DNA from: UBA8752 sp042095055
GTDB taxonomy: Bacteria > Bacteroidota > Bacteroidia > Flavobacteriales_D > Sanyastnellaceae
Length of the DNA stretch: 64,000 nucleotides
Direction of reading: 5' to 3'
NCBI GenBank assembly: GCA_042095055.1
Contig: JBELBZ010000001.1
Location: forward strand, 124,001-188,000
How positions within the stretch are numbered: position 1 is the first letter of the stretch; every line of letters begins with the position of its first letter. A model generated the notes under the pieces. It searched no databases. It worked only from the letters and a program-made list of their open reading frames with translations, and had not been told where the DNA came from. A program made the translations under genes and the position numbers. Shown here piece after piece: positions 50,601 to 60,300 of the stretch.

Positions 50601-51650
50601 ATGGAATCCGCCATTGCCTTGCTGGGGTTCACCTTGGCCGCCTATTCGGTGGTTGGAAACGACAGCATACAAACTTTGGGGACTTTCTTGACGTCCAACG
50701 AGGACAAGCCTTGGTGGTTGTTGTGGATTTATGCGGGGGGCATCATGGCCATCGTATTGATCATGGGATACCTCGGGTTGGGAGAATACCTCGGGGGCCG
50801 TGGTGGAGACCTCACTTTTGGCAAGTATGCCGGGTTGTTTCAAGATCCCGATAAGCCCATTGATTTCCCGACAATCAGCATCTGGTACGTCTTGCCTCCG
50901 CTGGCATTGCTGGCCATTACAAGGCTGGGGATTCCGGTGAGCACCACCTTTTTGGTGTTGACTTTCTTTGCGCCCAAAGCACTGCCCAAAATGCTCATCA
51001 AGAGCCTTGGTGGCTATGGTGTGTCGTTCATTTTTGCCATCCTGGCTTTTGTGGCTTTGAGCCGGATTACCGAGCGTTATTTCCTCCAGAATCCCATGGA
51101 AGAGGACCGGGGAATTCTGCGTTCCAAGCGGTTCTGGACCATTACACAATGGCTCGCTACAGGTTTCCTGTGGAGCCAGTGGTTGACCCAAGACTTGGTC
51201 AACATCCTCGTCTATTTGGGCGACCCCGCTGATGTAACGTTGTGGAAGTTTGTATTTGCCTTGGTGGTCCTGGTTGGCATGCTGGGCTACATCTTCTACC
51301 AGAGGGGCGGGGAGATCCAGAAGATTGTAAGGGTCAAGACCAATACGGCAGACATCCGCTCAGCCACGTTCATCGACCTCTTTTATGGATTGGTTCTGCT
51401 GACGTTCAAGTTTGATACGTTTGGAATTGGTGCCAAGGTGCCCATGAGCACGACTTGGGTGTTCTTGGGAATGCTGGCGGGCCGTGAAGTGGCCCTCCGA
51501 CTGCGTTTGAACGAGCTCGACCGCACCAAGTTGTGGCCCATGGTGCTCAGCGACCTTGGAAAGGCGACCTTGGGCTTGGTCATCAGCGTGCTGCTGGTGG
51601 TCTTGCTCTATCTGGTGGAAGGCCGGTCATTGGCCTCCCTCTTTGGCTGA
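50601..51650 (+). CDS. Multi-pass membrane protein, divergent PiT phosphate-permease-like
   Basis: 349 residues with about nine membrane helices. The N terminus VVGNDSIQTLGTFLTSN recalls the GANDxANAxGT signature of PiT phosphate permeases. Two internal segments, IPVSTTFLVLTFF and VPMSTTWVFLGMLAG, recall the second PiT signature (PxSTTHxxxGxxxG) without the His. The layout therefore looks like a diverged PiT transporter, and the gene lies about 1.7 kb from a Na/Pi cotransporter. The transported ion is uncertain. It is convergent with tyrS, 7 bases away. Confidence 0.65.
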   Translation: MESAIALLGFTLAAYSVVGNDSIQTLGTFLTSNEDKPWWLLWIYAGGIMAIVLIMGYLGLGEYLGGRGGDLTFGKYAGLFQDPDKPIDFPTISIWYVLPPLALLAITRLGIPVSTTFLVLTFFAPKALPKMLIKSLGGYGVSFIFAILAFVALSRITERYFLQNPMEEDRGILRSKRFWTITQWLATGFLWSQWLTQDLVNILVYLGDPADVTLWKFVFALVVLVGMLGYIFYQRGGEIQKIVRVKTNTADIRSATFIDLFYGLVLLTFKFDTFGIGAKVPMSTTWVFLGMLAGREVALRLRLNELDRTKLWPMVLSDLGKATLGLVISVLLVVLLYLVEGRSLASLFG

Positions 51651-51657
51651 AGGTCTG

Positions 51658-52935
51658 TCAGCCTGTGACCCGGACCAGGTAATGGTTTTTCTTTCCCCGT
51701 TGGATCAAGACGATGCCGCTGCCCACGCAGTCTTCGGAACCGACAACCTTGTTTTGGTCCACCTTGTTGCGGTTGACGCTCACTGAGTTCTCCTTGAGTG
51801 CACGACGGGCTTCACCGCTGCTGGCAAGGAAAGGCGCATCGCCTCCTGCAAGCAGGTCAATGATGCCGATGCCAGCAGCCATATCGTCCCGTGACACCTC
51901 CCGTTGTGGAACACCTTCAAATACGCTGAGCAGCTCGGCTTCTGGCAATGCGCGGAGGTCGTCTTCGGTACTCTTGCCAAACAACAGGGCTGTTGCAGCC
52001 AATGCGGTTTGCAGGTCTTCTTCTCCGTGGATGCGGCGGGTCACATCAGCGGCCAACTCTTTTTGGAGCAGGCGGGCTCCAGGGTTTTCTGCATGGGTGG
52101 CCTCGATTTCTTCGATGCGCGCCTTTTCAAGCAGCGTGAAAATCCGGATGTACCGCGCCGCGTCCTCATCGGCTGCATTGATCCAATACTGATAGAATTT
52201 ATAGGCACTGGTGCGCGCCTTGTCAATCCAGACATTGCCTCCTTCGCTCTTTCCAAATTTGGTGCCGTCTGACTTGGTGATGAGGGGCGCTGTCAATGCA
52301 AATGCATGGCCTTGACCTTTTCTCCGAATGAGCTCTGTACCGGTGGTCATATTGCCCCATTGGTCGCTGCCCCCCATTTGCAGCATGCAGTTCATTTCCT
52401 TCCAGAGGTGATAGAAGTCATAGCCCTGCACCAGCTGGTAACTAAACTCCGTAAAGCTCATGCCGCTTTCAAGCCGGTTCTTCACAGAATCCTTGGCCAT
52501 CATGTAGTTGACCGTGATGTGCTTGCCGACGTCCCGGATAAAGTCCAGGAATCCGAGGTCTTTGAACCAATCAAAGTTGTTGACCACCCGCGCCGCTGAA
52601 GGTCCTTCAAAGTCGAGGAAGCGCTCGAGCTGGGCACGTTGACAAGACAGGTTGTGCTGCAAGGTGTCCGCATCGAGGAACTGCCTTTCGGCTGTTTTTC
52701 CGCTGGGGTCTCCGACCATACCAGTGGCACCGCCGACGAGGGCGACGGGACGGTGTCCAGCACGTTGCAGATGAACCAGAAGCATCACGGGCACCAGGTT
52801 CCCGATGTGCAGGGAGTCTGCAGTCGGATCGAAACCTACATAGCCCGTGGTTTGCTCCTTGGCGAGTTGCTCCTCGAGACCAGGCATGGCGTCGTGCAGG
52901 AGCCCGCGCCACTTCAATTCGGCAATGAAATCCAT
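51658..52935 (-). CDS. tyrS: Tyrosine--tRNA ligase
   Basis: 425 residues from the ATG at 52935; the frame extends nine codons further, but the start MDFIAELKWRGLLHDAMPG is the family N terminus. Class I synthetase with the HIGH motif in LHIGNLVPV, the tyrosine pocket YDFYHLWKEMNCMLQMGGSDQWGN (partly quoted: QMGGSDQWGN), the KMSKS-like KFGKSEGGN and a C-terminal S4 domain. It lies downstream of murF on the same strand, but a promoter-like TATCTTTC box ends 7 bases before its ATG. Confidence 0.97.
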   Translation of the reverse strand: MDFIAELKWRGLLHDAMPGLEEQLAKEQTTGYVGFDPTADSLHIGNLVPVMLLVHLQRAGHRPVALVGGATGMVGDPSGKTAERQFLDADTLQHNLSCQRAQLERFLDFEGPSAARVVNNFDWFKDLGFLDFIRDVGKHITVNYMMAKDSVKNRLESGMSFTEFSYQLVQGYDFYHLWKEMNCMLQMGGSDQWGNMTTGTELIRRKGQGHAFALTAPLITKSDGTKFGKSEGGNVWIDKARTSAYKFYQYWINAADEDAARYIRIFTLLEKARIEEIEATHAENPGARLLQKELAADVTRRIHGEEDLQTALAATALLFGKSTEDDLRALPEAELLSVFEGVPQREVSRDDMAAGIGIIDLLAGGDAPFLASSGEARRALKENSVSVNRNKVDQNKVVGSEDCVGSGIVLIQRGKKNHYLVRVTG

Positions 52936-52942
52936 AGGGCGC

Positions 52943-52950
52943 GAAAGATA
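52943..52950 (-). promoter_or_regulatory. Promoter-like -7 box before tyrS
   Basis: Minus strand TATCTTTC, followed by GCGCCCT; one mismatch from TAnnTTTG and ending 7 bases before the tyrS ATG, in the 42-base gap after murF. Confidence 0.45.
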
Positions 52951-52977
52951 CACCGCATGCACCGCGGTTTTAGTGCC

Positions 52978-54294
52978 TTAGAGAACCGCAACGAGGTCCT
53001 CCATTTTCATGCTGCGCGATCCTTTGAGCAGCACCGTACGCCCTTTCAAAGGTTCTGACTCAAGGGCATCCCGGAGATCGTCCATGTGCGCAAAGGTTCG
53101 GTCCGCTGGCGCATGTGCAGCAAAGTCAGCACCGACAGCCCAACATTCGATGCCATTTTCACGGGCCACATTTCGAACGAGTCGGTGCCCAGCCGCAGCA
53201 TGTTCACCTAACTCTTTCATGTCACCGAGAATGGCGAGGGGCTGCTCGTGCTGTCCCGCTGCAAAAGCCCTCAAAGTGGATTCCACAGAACTCGGGTTGG
53301 CATTGTAGCAGTCGACAATGACCAGGTTGCGTTCGGTTTGGACCGTTTCGCCCCTTTGGTCGATTGGCAGAAAAGCCAGCAAGGCGGCGTTGATGCTGGC
53401 GGGGGCAATTCCGAAGTGTGTGCCCACCGCAATGGCCGCCTTGATGTTCTCCAATTGATGGGCACCGTCCAGTTGCACCTTTAATCCTGCGGAGTCCGCG
53501 TGCCAAGGCCCTGGGATTTGCCCTTGTTCGAGTGTCCATTGCACGGGAGCATCCACAGAGGGGCCGTTGCGCCATGCGTGGGGAGGGGCGTCTTTAGCGC
53601 CATAGGGGATCAATTCCAGCCCTTTGAGCTCAGCCAGTGCCATGAGGTCTGCATCGGCCGCGTTTACCAATGCCTTGCCTCCTTGTGCGGCCAACCAGCC
53701 GTACAGCTCTTGCTTGCCTTTCTTGACCCCTTCGACGCCACCAAACCCTTCGAGGTGGGCAAGTCCAACATTGGTGATCATTCCGCTGTCAGGCTCTGCG
53801 ATCTTGCAGAGGTCTGCGATTTCGCCTTGGTGATTGGCCCCCATTTCTATGAGGGCGAATTCGGTGTCCACAGGGATGGAGAGGAGGGTGAGGGGCACAC
53901 CGATGTGGTTGTTCAAATTGCCGTGGGTGGCGTGAACCGTCATTTCCTCACTGAGGACCGCCTTGATGAGCTCTTTGGTGGTGGTTTTACCATTGCTCCC
54001 CGTCAATCCAAATACAGGGGCTTTGATGCGGCGCCTGTGGGCCAGTGCCAAGCCTTGCAGTGCCGAAAGTCCGTCTGCCACCTGCACGATGCCTTCACCT
54101 TCTAGGGAAGGGTCGTCCACAACAGCACCGATGCAGCCCTTGGCCATCGCCTCATGGGCAAACTTATTTCCATCGAAGCGCTCTCCTTTCAGGGCGATGT
54201 AGAGCAGGCCGGGACCACATGTCCTGGAGTCTGTAGTGACACCTTTCGAGCGGTCGAAGAGCGAGAGCAGTTGTTGTGGCGTGGCGCCTTCCAT
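52978..54294 (-). CDS. murF: UDP-N-acetylmuramoyl-tripeptide--D-alanyl-D-alanine ligase
   Basis: 438 residues. MurF completes the peptidoglycan pentapeptide precursor in the cytoplasm. Mur-ligase ATP loop GLTGSNGKTTTKEL near 105-118, EMGANHQGEIADL, and the C-terminal domain signature DCYNANPSSVESTLRAF. It follows gldJ on the minus strand; a hairpin in between (54311-54344) suggests at least partial termination before murF. The gldJ-murF pairing is typical of Flavobacteriia. Confidence 0.95.
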   Translation of the reverse strand: MEGATPQQLLSLFDRSKGVTTDSRTCGPGLLYIALKGERFDGNKFAHEAMAKGCIGAVVDDPSLEGEGIVQVADGLSALQGLALAHRRRIKAPVFGLTGSNGKTTTKELIKAVLSEEMTVHATHGNLNNHIGVPLTLLSIPVDTEFALIEMGANHQGEIADLCKIAEPDSGMITNVGLAHLEGFGGVEGVKKGKQELYGWLAAQGGKALVNAADADLMALAELKGLELIPYGAKDAPPHAWRNGPSVDAPVQWTLEQGQIPGPWHADSAGLKVQLDGAHQLENIKAAIAVGTHFGIAPASINAALLAFLPIDQRGETVQTERNLVIVDCYNANPSSVESTLRAFAAGQHEQPLAILGDMKELGEHAAAGHRLVRNVARENGIECWAVGADFAAHAPADRTFAHMDDLRDALESEPLKGRTVLLKGSRSMKMEDLVAVL

Positions 54295-54310
54295 GGTGGC
54301 AAGAAACAGC

Positions 54311-54344
54311 GAACCCCGCTTGATATGGAGGTCAAGCGGGGTTC
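54311..54344 (-). terminator. Hairpin terminator after gldJ
   Basis: Perfect 13-base arms GAACCCCGCTTGA and complement (54311-54323 and 54332-54344) with an 8-base loop, 22 bases after the gldJ stop. The following T content on the minus strand is modest (GCTGTTTCTTG), so termination may be partial. Confidence 0.75.
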
Positions 54345-54365
54345 GGAATCAACAATGGTTGGTGC

Positions 54366-56126
54366 TTACTTGCCGCCAGCCATAATATTTCCTTTGGGTG
54401 AGCCTACGCGGGTCATCGCGCATCGGAAACCGATGGTCGCCGAACTCTGGTCCTCTTCCAAGAAGCGGCGCGTGCCAGGAATGATCCAGTAAGCCCGGTC
54501 GTTCCAGCTTCCACCCTTGTATACGCGGACGTTGTCATTGATCAAGGATGTTGCACCATAGTCGTACACCAAATCGTCTCGGTCACTCAACTCAGTCTGG
54601 TCGTAGGTGATTGAGCTTTCGAGGTCTCCGTCCAGGTAGTCAATGTTATCGGCCACCTTGTAGTTGCGGCGATCGAGGTTTTCTTCGAGGGTCACCTTGC
54701 GGTAGCGCATCTCACCGGGCATACCGGTGATGTTTTGCGTCCATGCCTTGCGGAGGTCCGGAGAAGCTGGAGCCTCACTTTCTTCAATCAGGTCAAGGGC
54801 CTCGTCCATTTTGGTCATCGCCTCTTCATCCCGCTTCACATTCAAATCTTCGTTGGCACTTTCAATCTTGCTTTTGAGGTTGTCAATCAGGTTTTGACCC
54901 TCCGTCGTCAACGAGTTGCCTGCAGTTTCTTCGTACTCCTCGAGGTAGGCTTCAATGCTGCTGATGTCATATTCGACGTAGTCCAATTTGTCCTTGACAT
55001 TGCCTTCGCTGTCCAACAGCTTCGTGGAGAACACATTTCCCCTAAACGGGCGGAACTCCTGGGCGTCCTGAAGGGTACCAGGGCGGTACACGTCCATGAC
55101 CCACTCGCTGACGTTACCGGCCATGTTGTACAGGCCGTAGTCGTTTGGAGCATAAGAATAAACAGGTGCAGTAACGTCGGCGTTGTCGTTCAGTGCGCCG
55201 GCAACACCCATGTAGTCACCGCGGGCACGGACAAAGTTGGCGTTGATTTCACCGTAGTACTTGCCGCGGCTGTCGTCGTTCCGCACATAGTGCCCATCCC
55301 AAGGGTAGGTCCGGCGGCTTGTGATCAATTCTTCACCACTGTTTCCGATGAGCGAAAGCGCGGCATATTCCCACTCAGCCTCGGTCGGAAGGCGGTAGTC
55401 TGGCAACAAAATACCATCGGTCATGGCGACATTCCTGTATCCAACTCCGTTGGGGCGAAGGTCCTTGATGCCATCCGCAGCTTTTGCCGCTTCTTCATAC
55501 TGACCGTCGAGGTAGGTTTCTGTGCTAAAGAAGCTGTCGTCTACCTGTCCTGTAGGGTTGTGAACGAGGAAGCCCTCGCGCACCATGATCTGCTCATTGA
55601 CGCGGTCAGTCCTCCACTTGCAGAATTCATTGGCCTGCAGCCATGATACACCAACAACAGGGTAGTCCCTGTACGCGGGGTGGCGCAAGTAGTAATTGAC
55701 GTAAGGTTCGTTGTAAGCCCGAGGATCCCTCCACACCAGGGTGTCAGGCTTGGCGCGGTCTACGATCTCCGGGAATCCGTCCCCATAAACGCGGTCCAAC
55801 CAGAACAGGTATTCGAGCCAGTAATAGTTGGTCACCTCAACTTCATCCATGTAGAACGAGCTGACCGTGACCCGGCGCGGAATGTTGTCCCATGCGCCCG
55901 TGAGGTCGTCTTCGACCTGGCCCATAGTAAAGGTTCCCCCTTCCACGAAAACAAGACCGGGTCCTGTTTCCTGACCGATGTAAGGGAGTTGCTGGAATCC
56001 GCCGTTTTCAGCATCGTTGTACGCCCATCCTGTCGCGCCTGAGGCGCCACCTTGGCATGAGGAGAACAACATGGCCACAGCGCAGGCCGTGAGAGAAGTC
56101 AGGAGGATGAAATGGAGCTTTTGCAT
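54366..56126 (-). CDS. gldJ: Gliding motility lipoprotein GldJ
   Basis: 586 residues. Lipoprotein signal with Cys24 in LFSSC. The rest is a formylglycine-generating-enzyme (FGE-sulfatase) fold: VEGGTFTMGQVEDD near 60-75, RRVTVSSFYMDEVEVTN, RLPTEAEWEYAAL, NVSEWVMDVYRPG and the closing VYKGGSWNDRAYWI...TIGFRCAMTR. A low-complexity charged insert (about 390-460) interrupts the fold. GldJ is an outer-membrane lipoprotein needed for gliding and type IX secretion, where it helps stabilise the GldK-containing ring; it is not a known enzyme. The PorP/SprF family gene is just upstream on the same strand. Confidence 0.95.
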   Translation of the reverse strand: MQKLHFILLTSLTACAVAMLFSSCQGGASGATGWAYNDAENGGFQQLPYIGQETGPGLVFVEGGTFTMGQVEDDLTGAWDNIPRRVTVSSFYMDEVEVTNYYWLEYLFWLDRVYGDGFPEIVDRAKPDTLVWRDPRAYNEPYVNYYLRHPAYRDYPVVGVSWLQANEFCKWRTDRVNEQIMVREGFLVHNPTGQVDDSFFSTETYLDGQYEEAAKAADGIKDLRPNGVGYRNVAMTDGILLPDYRLPTEAEWEYAALSLIGNSGEELITSRRTYPWDGHYVRNDDSRGKYYGEINANFVRARGDYMGVAGALNDNADVTAPVYSYAPNDYGLYNMAGNVSEWVMDVYRPGTLQDAQEFRPFRGNVFSTKLLDSEGNVKDKLDYVEYDISSIEAYLEEYEETAGNSLTTEGQNLIDNLKSKIESANEDLNVKRDEEAMTKMDEALDLIEESEAPASPDLRKAWTQNITGMPGEMRYRKVTLEENLDRRNYKVADNIDYLDGDLESSITYDQTELSDRDDLVYDYGATSLINDNVRVYKGGSWNDRAYWIIPGTRRFLEEDQSSATIGFRCAMTRVGSPKGNIMAGGK

Positions 56127-56160
56127 CGCTTTCTATATAAGTTTCCTTGCAGGGAATGGA

Positions 56161-57186
56161 TTAGAATCCCGGGCAGGGGGGGCTGCGGAATTTGATCCGT
56201 TTGGAACGGCAGTCGAAGTTCAATGACATGCTCACTTCGTGCGATCCACCTGTAGCAGGGGTGAGGTCGGATACGGTCACGTCGTAGCTGTAGCCAAACT
56301 TGATGACATCGGATTGTACACCCAACGTAACGATAAACGCGTCCCGATATTGGGTTCCGAGGATACCGCGGTACCAAATTCCACCTACAATGGGCCCTTT
56401 GCTGACATATCCACCAAAGTTGAGTTGCTGGAATTCACCTTGTCTGCGGTAAAGAACGTTGGGGGAGATGAAGGCGCTGGCGTAGCGCGCGTCGCCATCC
56501 AGCGGAAGCAAGGCGCCGAAATGGGCAGTGAGCTTCATGGGCAAGCGGCTGACGCCCACAACGAGGCTTTCGTTGGGCTCATTGAGGTGGTGAGCGGCAA
56601 AACCGAAATACACCTTTTTGCTAAAGCCGACAATTCCAGCACTGAAGTCCACTTGGCTGACTTTTCCGCCCCTTGGCTGGTCTTGTGTCTCATAAATGAA
56701 TCCTTTCCGAGGATCAATCATGTCACCAAAAGTCAATTGACTCCAATCCAACGCTTTTTGGAAATAGGTGGCTTCGAAACCCGCTTTGATGGAAAACTTG
56801 CGGCTGATCGCCTGCTGGTAGCTGTAGATGCCACTGATGCGCGTGGTGCTCAGTGTGCCCCTCCCAGCGCGGTCGTTCATGACAATGAAACCAAGGCCCC
56901 CTGAAATGCTCGGGATGTGTTGGTCATAAGCCGCTGCAGAAGTCACGTAATTTCCGCTCATGGCCGGCCACTGGTTCCGATAGTTCATGACAAACCGAGG
57001 ACAACGAGCCGCACCTGCAAAAGCGGGGTTCAAATAGACCGGGTTTGAGTAGAATTGAGTGAATTCCGGGTCTTGGGCCGAAGCTTTTTCCGGCGCAAAG
57101 GTGCCAAGACATGCCATCAAGAGCGCGATGGCCGGGAGGCCAAAAACGCGGGATGCCGCGGAGTGTAAGGGCTGTTGGAGCTTCAT
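56161..57186 (-). CDS. PorP/SprF family type IX outer-membrane protein
   Basis: 341 residues from the ATG at 57186. The signal peptide ends KASA with Gln next (QDPEFTQFYSNPVYLNPAFAG), the exact family start. The remainder is a predicted barrel with the conserved GIYSYQQAISRKFSIKAGFEA and FGYSYDVTVSDL blocks. PorP/SprF proteins support type IX secretion or attachment of particular substrates such as SprB. The longer open frame to 57384 runs into the divergent porU gene and is not used. gldJ starts 34 bases beyond its stop. Confidence 0.93.
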   Translation of the reverse strand: MKLQQPLHSAASRVFGLPAIALLMACLGTFAPEKASAQDPEFTQFYSNPVYLNPAFAGAARCPRFVMNYRNQWPAMSGNYVTSAAAYDQHIPSISGGLGFIVMNDRAGRGTLSTTRISGIYSYQQAISRKFSIKAGFEATYFQKALDWSQLTFGDMIDPRKGFIYETQDQPRGGKVSQVDFSAGIVGFSKKVYFGFAAHHLNEPNESLVVGVSRLPMKLTAHFGALLPLDGDARYASAFISPNVLYRRQGEFQQLNFGGYVSKGPIVGGIWYRGILGTQYRDAFIVTLGVQSDVIKFGYSYDVTVSDLTPATGGSHEVSMSLNFDCRSKRIKFRSPPCPGF

Positions 57187-57329
57187 GGCCGTGCAGTTTC
57201 CTGAGACACAAGTCTCGTGTATAAGATCGTGAAAATTACAAACTTGTGGGGATTGCCGAACATCTTTGCGTTGAAGCAACAAACAGCGCCCTTTTAGCGT
57301 TGTCTTTGCAAGCATTTTCGACCACCCCC

Positions 57330-60300
57330 ATGACCCCAACGAAGCAGCAACAAAAATCGTTGCCTTGGAAGGAAACAAAGCCATGTCATTTCCTCATACG
57401 GATGACCGTGATTTTAGGTTTCCTCAGCTCAAGCGTCACGGGTGCTTTGGCTCAGTTCACCTACGAATGGCCTGAGCACAGCGCACTCTCAGAAGGCCAG
57501 TGGGTCAAGCTGGCCACTGTGCGCACTGGATTTCACAAAGTCGACGTCAACTTGATCTCCAGCCTTGGTCTGAATCCAGCGGAGGTGAATCCCAGTCAGC
57601 TCAACCTTTACGGCCATGGGGGGGACGCTTTGCCCATCGACAATTCAGAGCCCCGTCCGCTGGACCTGGTTCCGGTTCCGATTGAGATGGTGGACGATGG
57701 AGACGGCCAGTTTGACGGCAACGACCACTTCGTATTTCTGGGCAATGGTCCAGAGCAATGGAATTATGATGGCGTGACCGGGAAATGGCGGCACGCCATC
57801 AATCCTTGGTCAGATACGGCTTGGTACTATTTGCGGGTGGACGATTCCAATCCTGTTCGGGTGGCCAATGCACCCACCCTCAGTGGAGATTTTGATACGG
57901 TCTTAGTGGAGACAGACTTCCACCTGTTCCACGAATTGGAACAAAGCACCATCATCCGTTCGGGCCGCAACTTCTTTGGCGAAGTTTTCGATCAAAACCC
58001 CACCCATACCATACCGTTTCAAGTTCCGGATGTGGTGGCCAAACCTGCCCAGCTCGAGGTCAAACTCATGGGCAGGTCAGTCGGTGCAGTCAGCCCCTAC
58101 ACCGTTTCGCTCGGTGACAGCAGTTGGACCATTACTCCATCGGTCACAGGCTCTCAGTCTCATACGCCGCAGGCTCAGGTAGGGAGCGGTTATTGGAATT
58201 GGTTGCCTGCGTCAGAAGTGGTGCAAGTGGGGATCACCTTAGACGCCCAAGTGGCAGATGCTAAGGGATGGCTGGATTACATCCGTTTGGTCGGGACGCG
58301 CCAAGCTTCCATGTCGGGCTCCACCCAACAAGAATTCATGCGCGCCGATGCCGCCTCGCCAGGTCGAATTGTCGAATGGTCTGTGGCTGAGGCACAGTCT
58401 GTGCAGCGCATTTGGGACGTGACCGATCCACAGTCGCCCATCGCCATTCCGTTTTCCGTTGAAGGCAGCAATGCCCGGTTCAGGGTCTCCTATGATGAGC
58501 TTCGTTCATTTCGGGCGGGCACAGGATCAGGTTTCTACACCCCGACCCCCATTGGGCCGGTCCAAAACACCGATGTCCACGGTATTCCTCAGGTGGACCT
58601 CGTGGTGATTACACCTCCTGCCTTGCGCGAGGCGGCGGACAGTTTGGCTGCGATTCACTTTGCGGAGGGTTTGAGCGTGGCGGTGTTGGAGCCGTCTTTC
58701 ATCTACGATTGTTTCAGTTCCGGGAGGGTTGATCCTACAGCAATCAAAATGCTGATGAAGATGCTGTACGACCGGGCTGCAGGCAATCCCAACCTCCAAC
58801 CCAAGTACCTGCAACTGTTTGGGGACGGCACTTATCTCAACCGGAATTTGCCGAGGAATGGCAACCTGCTCGTGTCATTTCAGAGCGCCCAAAGCCACAC
58901 GCCGACACAGAGCTACGTCACCGACGATTATTTCGGCTTTTTGTCGGACCTGGCTTCCGAAAGGTTGACCGACACCTTGGCGATCGGCGTGGGCCGGATA
59001 CCCGCAGGCACCTTGTCCGAGGCTTGGGATGCCGTGGGCAAAGTTTCGGCCTACCTCAGTGGCAATCCAGACCCCGATGGCGCTGCCTGTCTTACCGGAG
59101 GACTGCCAGGCTCCGAGGAGGGCAATCCCTATGGGCCATGGCGCAACCGGGTGTGTTTTGTAGCCGACGATTTTGACGGAAACAGCGGGGCGACAGAAAC
59201 CGGCCATACGGTCTACAGCATCGGCCATGCTCAAGGGATGGAAGAGGGGTATGGCGCTTTTGACATCAAGAGAATATTCATGGACGCCTACCCTCAAGTG
59301 GCCACGCCGGGAGGCGAGCGCTACCCGGAGGTTGAAATGGCCATTGACAGGCAGGTGCGCGAAGGCGCCCTCTTGATCAACTATATCGGCCATGGCGGAG
59401 AGCGGGGTTGGGCGCATGAACGGGTGCTGAATACCTCAACGATTGGAGCATGGGACAACATCGACAGGATGCCCTTGTTTTTCACGGCTACCTGCGAGTT
59501 GGCCCGTTTCGACGACCCAGAACTGGAGACAGCGGGGGAAATGATGGTCATGAACCCGAATGGGGGTGCCATCGCCATGATGACCACAACCCGGGTCGTG
59601 TACAGTTTTGCCAATGAGCAGTTGAATACCGCCTTCTTCGCAGTGGCCTTTGATGCGCCGCCTGGAGAGCAACAGCGTTTGGGTGACATTTTGCGCCGAA
59701 CAAAAAATCACCCTTCATCTGGGGCGTCTTCAAACAAGCGCAATTTCACTTTGCTGGGCGATGTGGCCCTCACCTTGGCCACGCCCCGGATGCAAGTCAG
59801 GACCAGCGAAGTCAATGGTGTGCCGATCGACGCTTGGGCGGATACCCTCAGCGCTTTGGAACATGTGGTGGTTCGCGGATACGTGGCAGATGCGGGCGGC
59901 AATGTGTTGACCGACTTCAACGGATTCGTGTACCCGACCGTGTACGACCAGAAATCGCAAGTCACCACGCTCAACAACGACGGCGGCAGCGCGGGCGTCT
60001 CCTACAGCGAATGGCGCAACCGTATCCATGCGGGCGCAGTGACTGCAGAAGGTGGCGTATTCGAGTTCGAGTTCGTGGTGCCGCGCGACATTTCATACGA
60101 CCCAGCACCAGGGCGCATCAGCTATTATGCTGTGGACGGGGACCTCGATGCCCATGGTTACACCGAAAACATCGTCATCGGGGGCGTCAATCCCAACGCC
60201 ATTGAGGACAACGAGGGTCCGTCGATTGCCTTGTTCCTCAACGACACCAGTTTCATCAATGGGGGGACGACAGATTCCAAGCCCGTATTGCTCGCTTATT

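Noticed and set aside
49423..51650. LuxE-like and PiT-like genes as a bioluminescence or novel metabolic operon
   Set aside because: No luxCDAB genes are present, and the PiT-like gene has its own promoter-like box, so there is no support for a joint system.
57187..57384. Extended N terminus of the PorP/SprF-like gene
   Set aside because: It would run into porU, and the extra residues precede a complete signal peptide starting at 57186.
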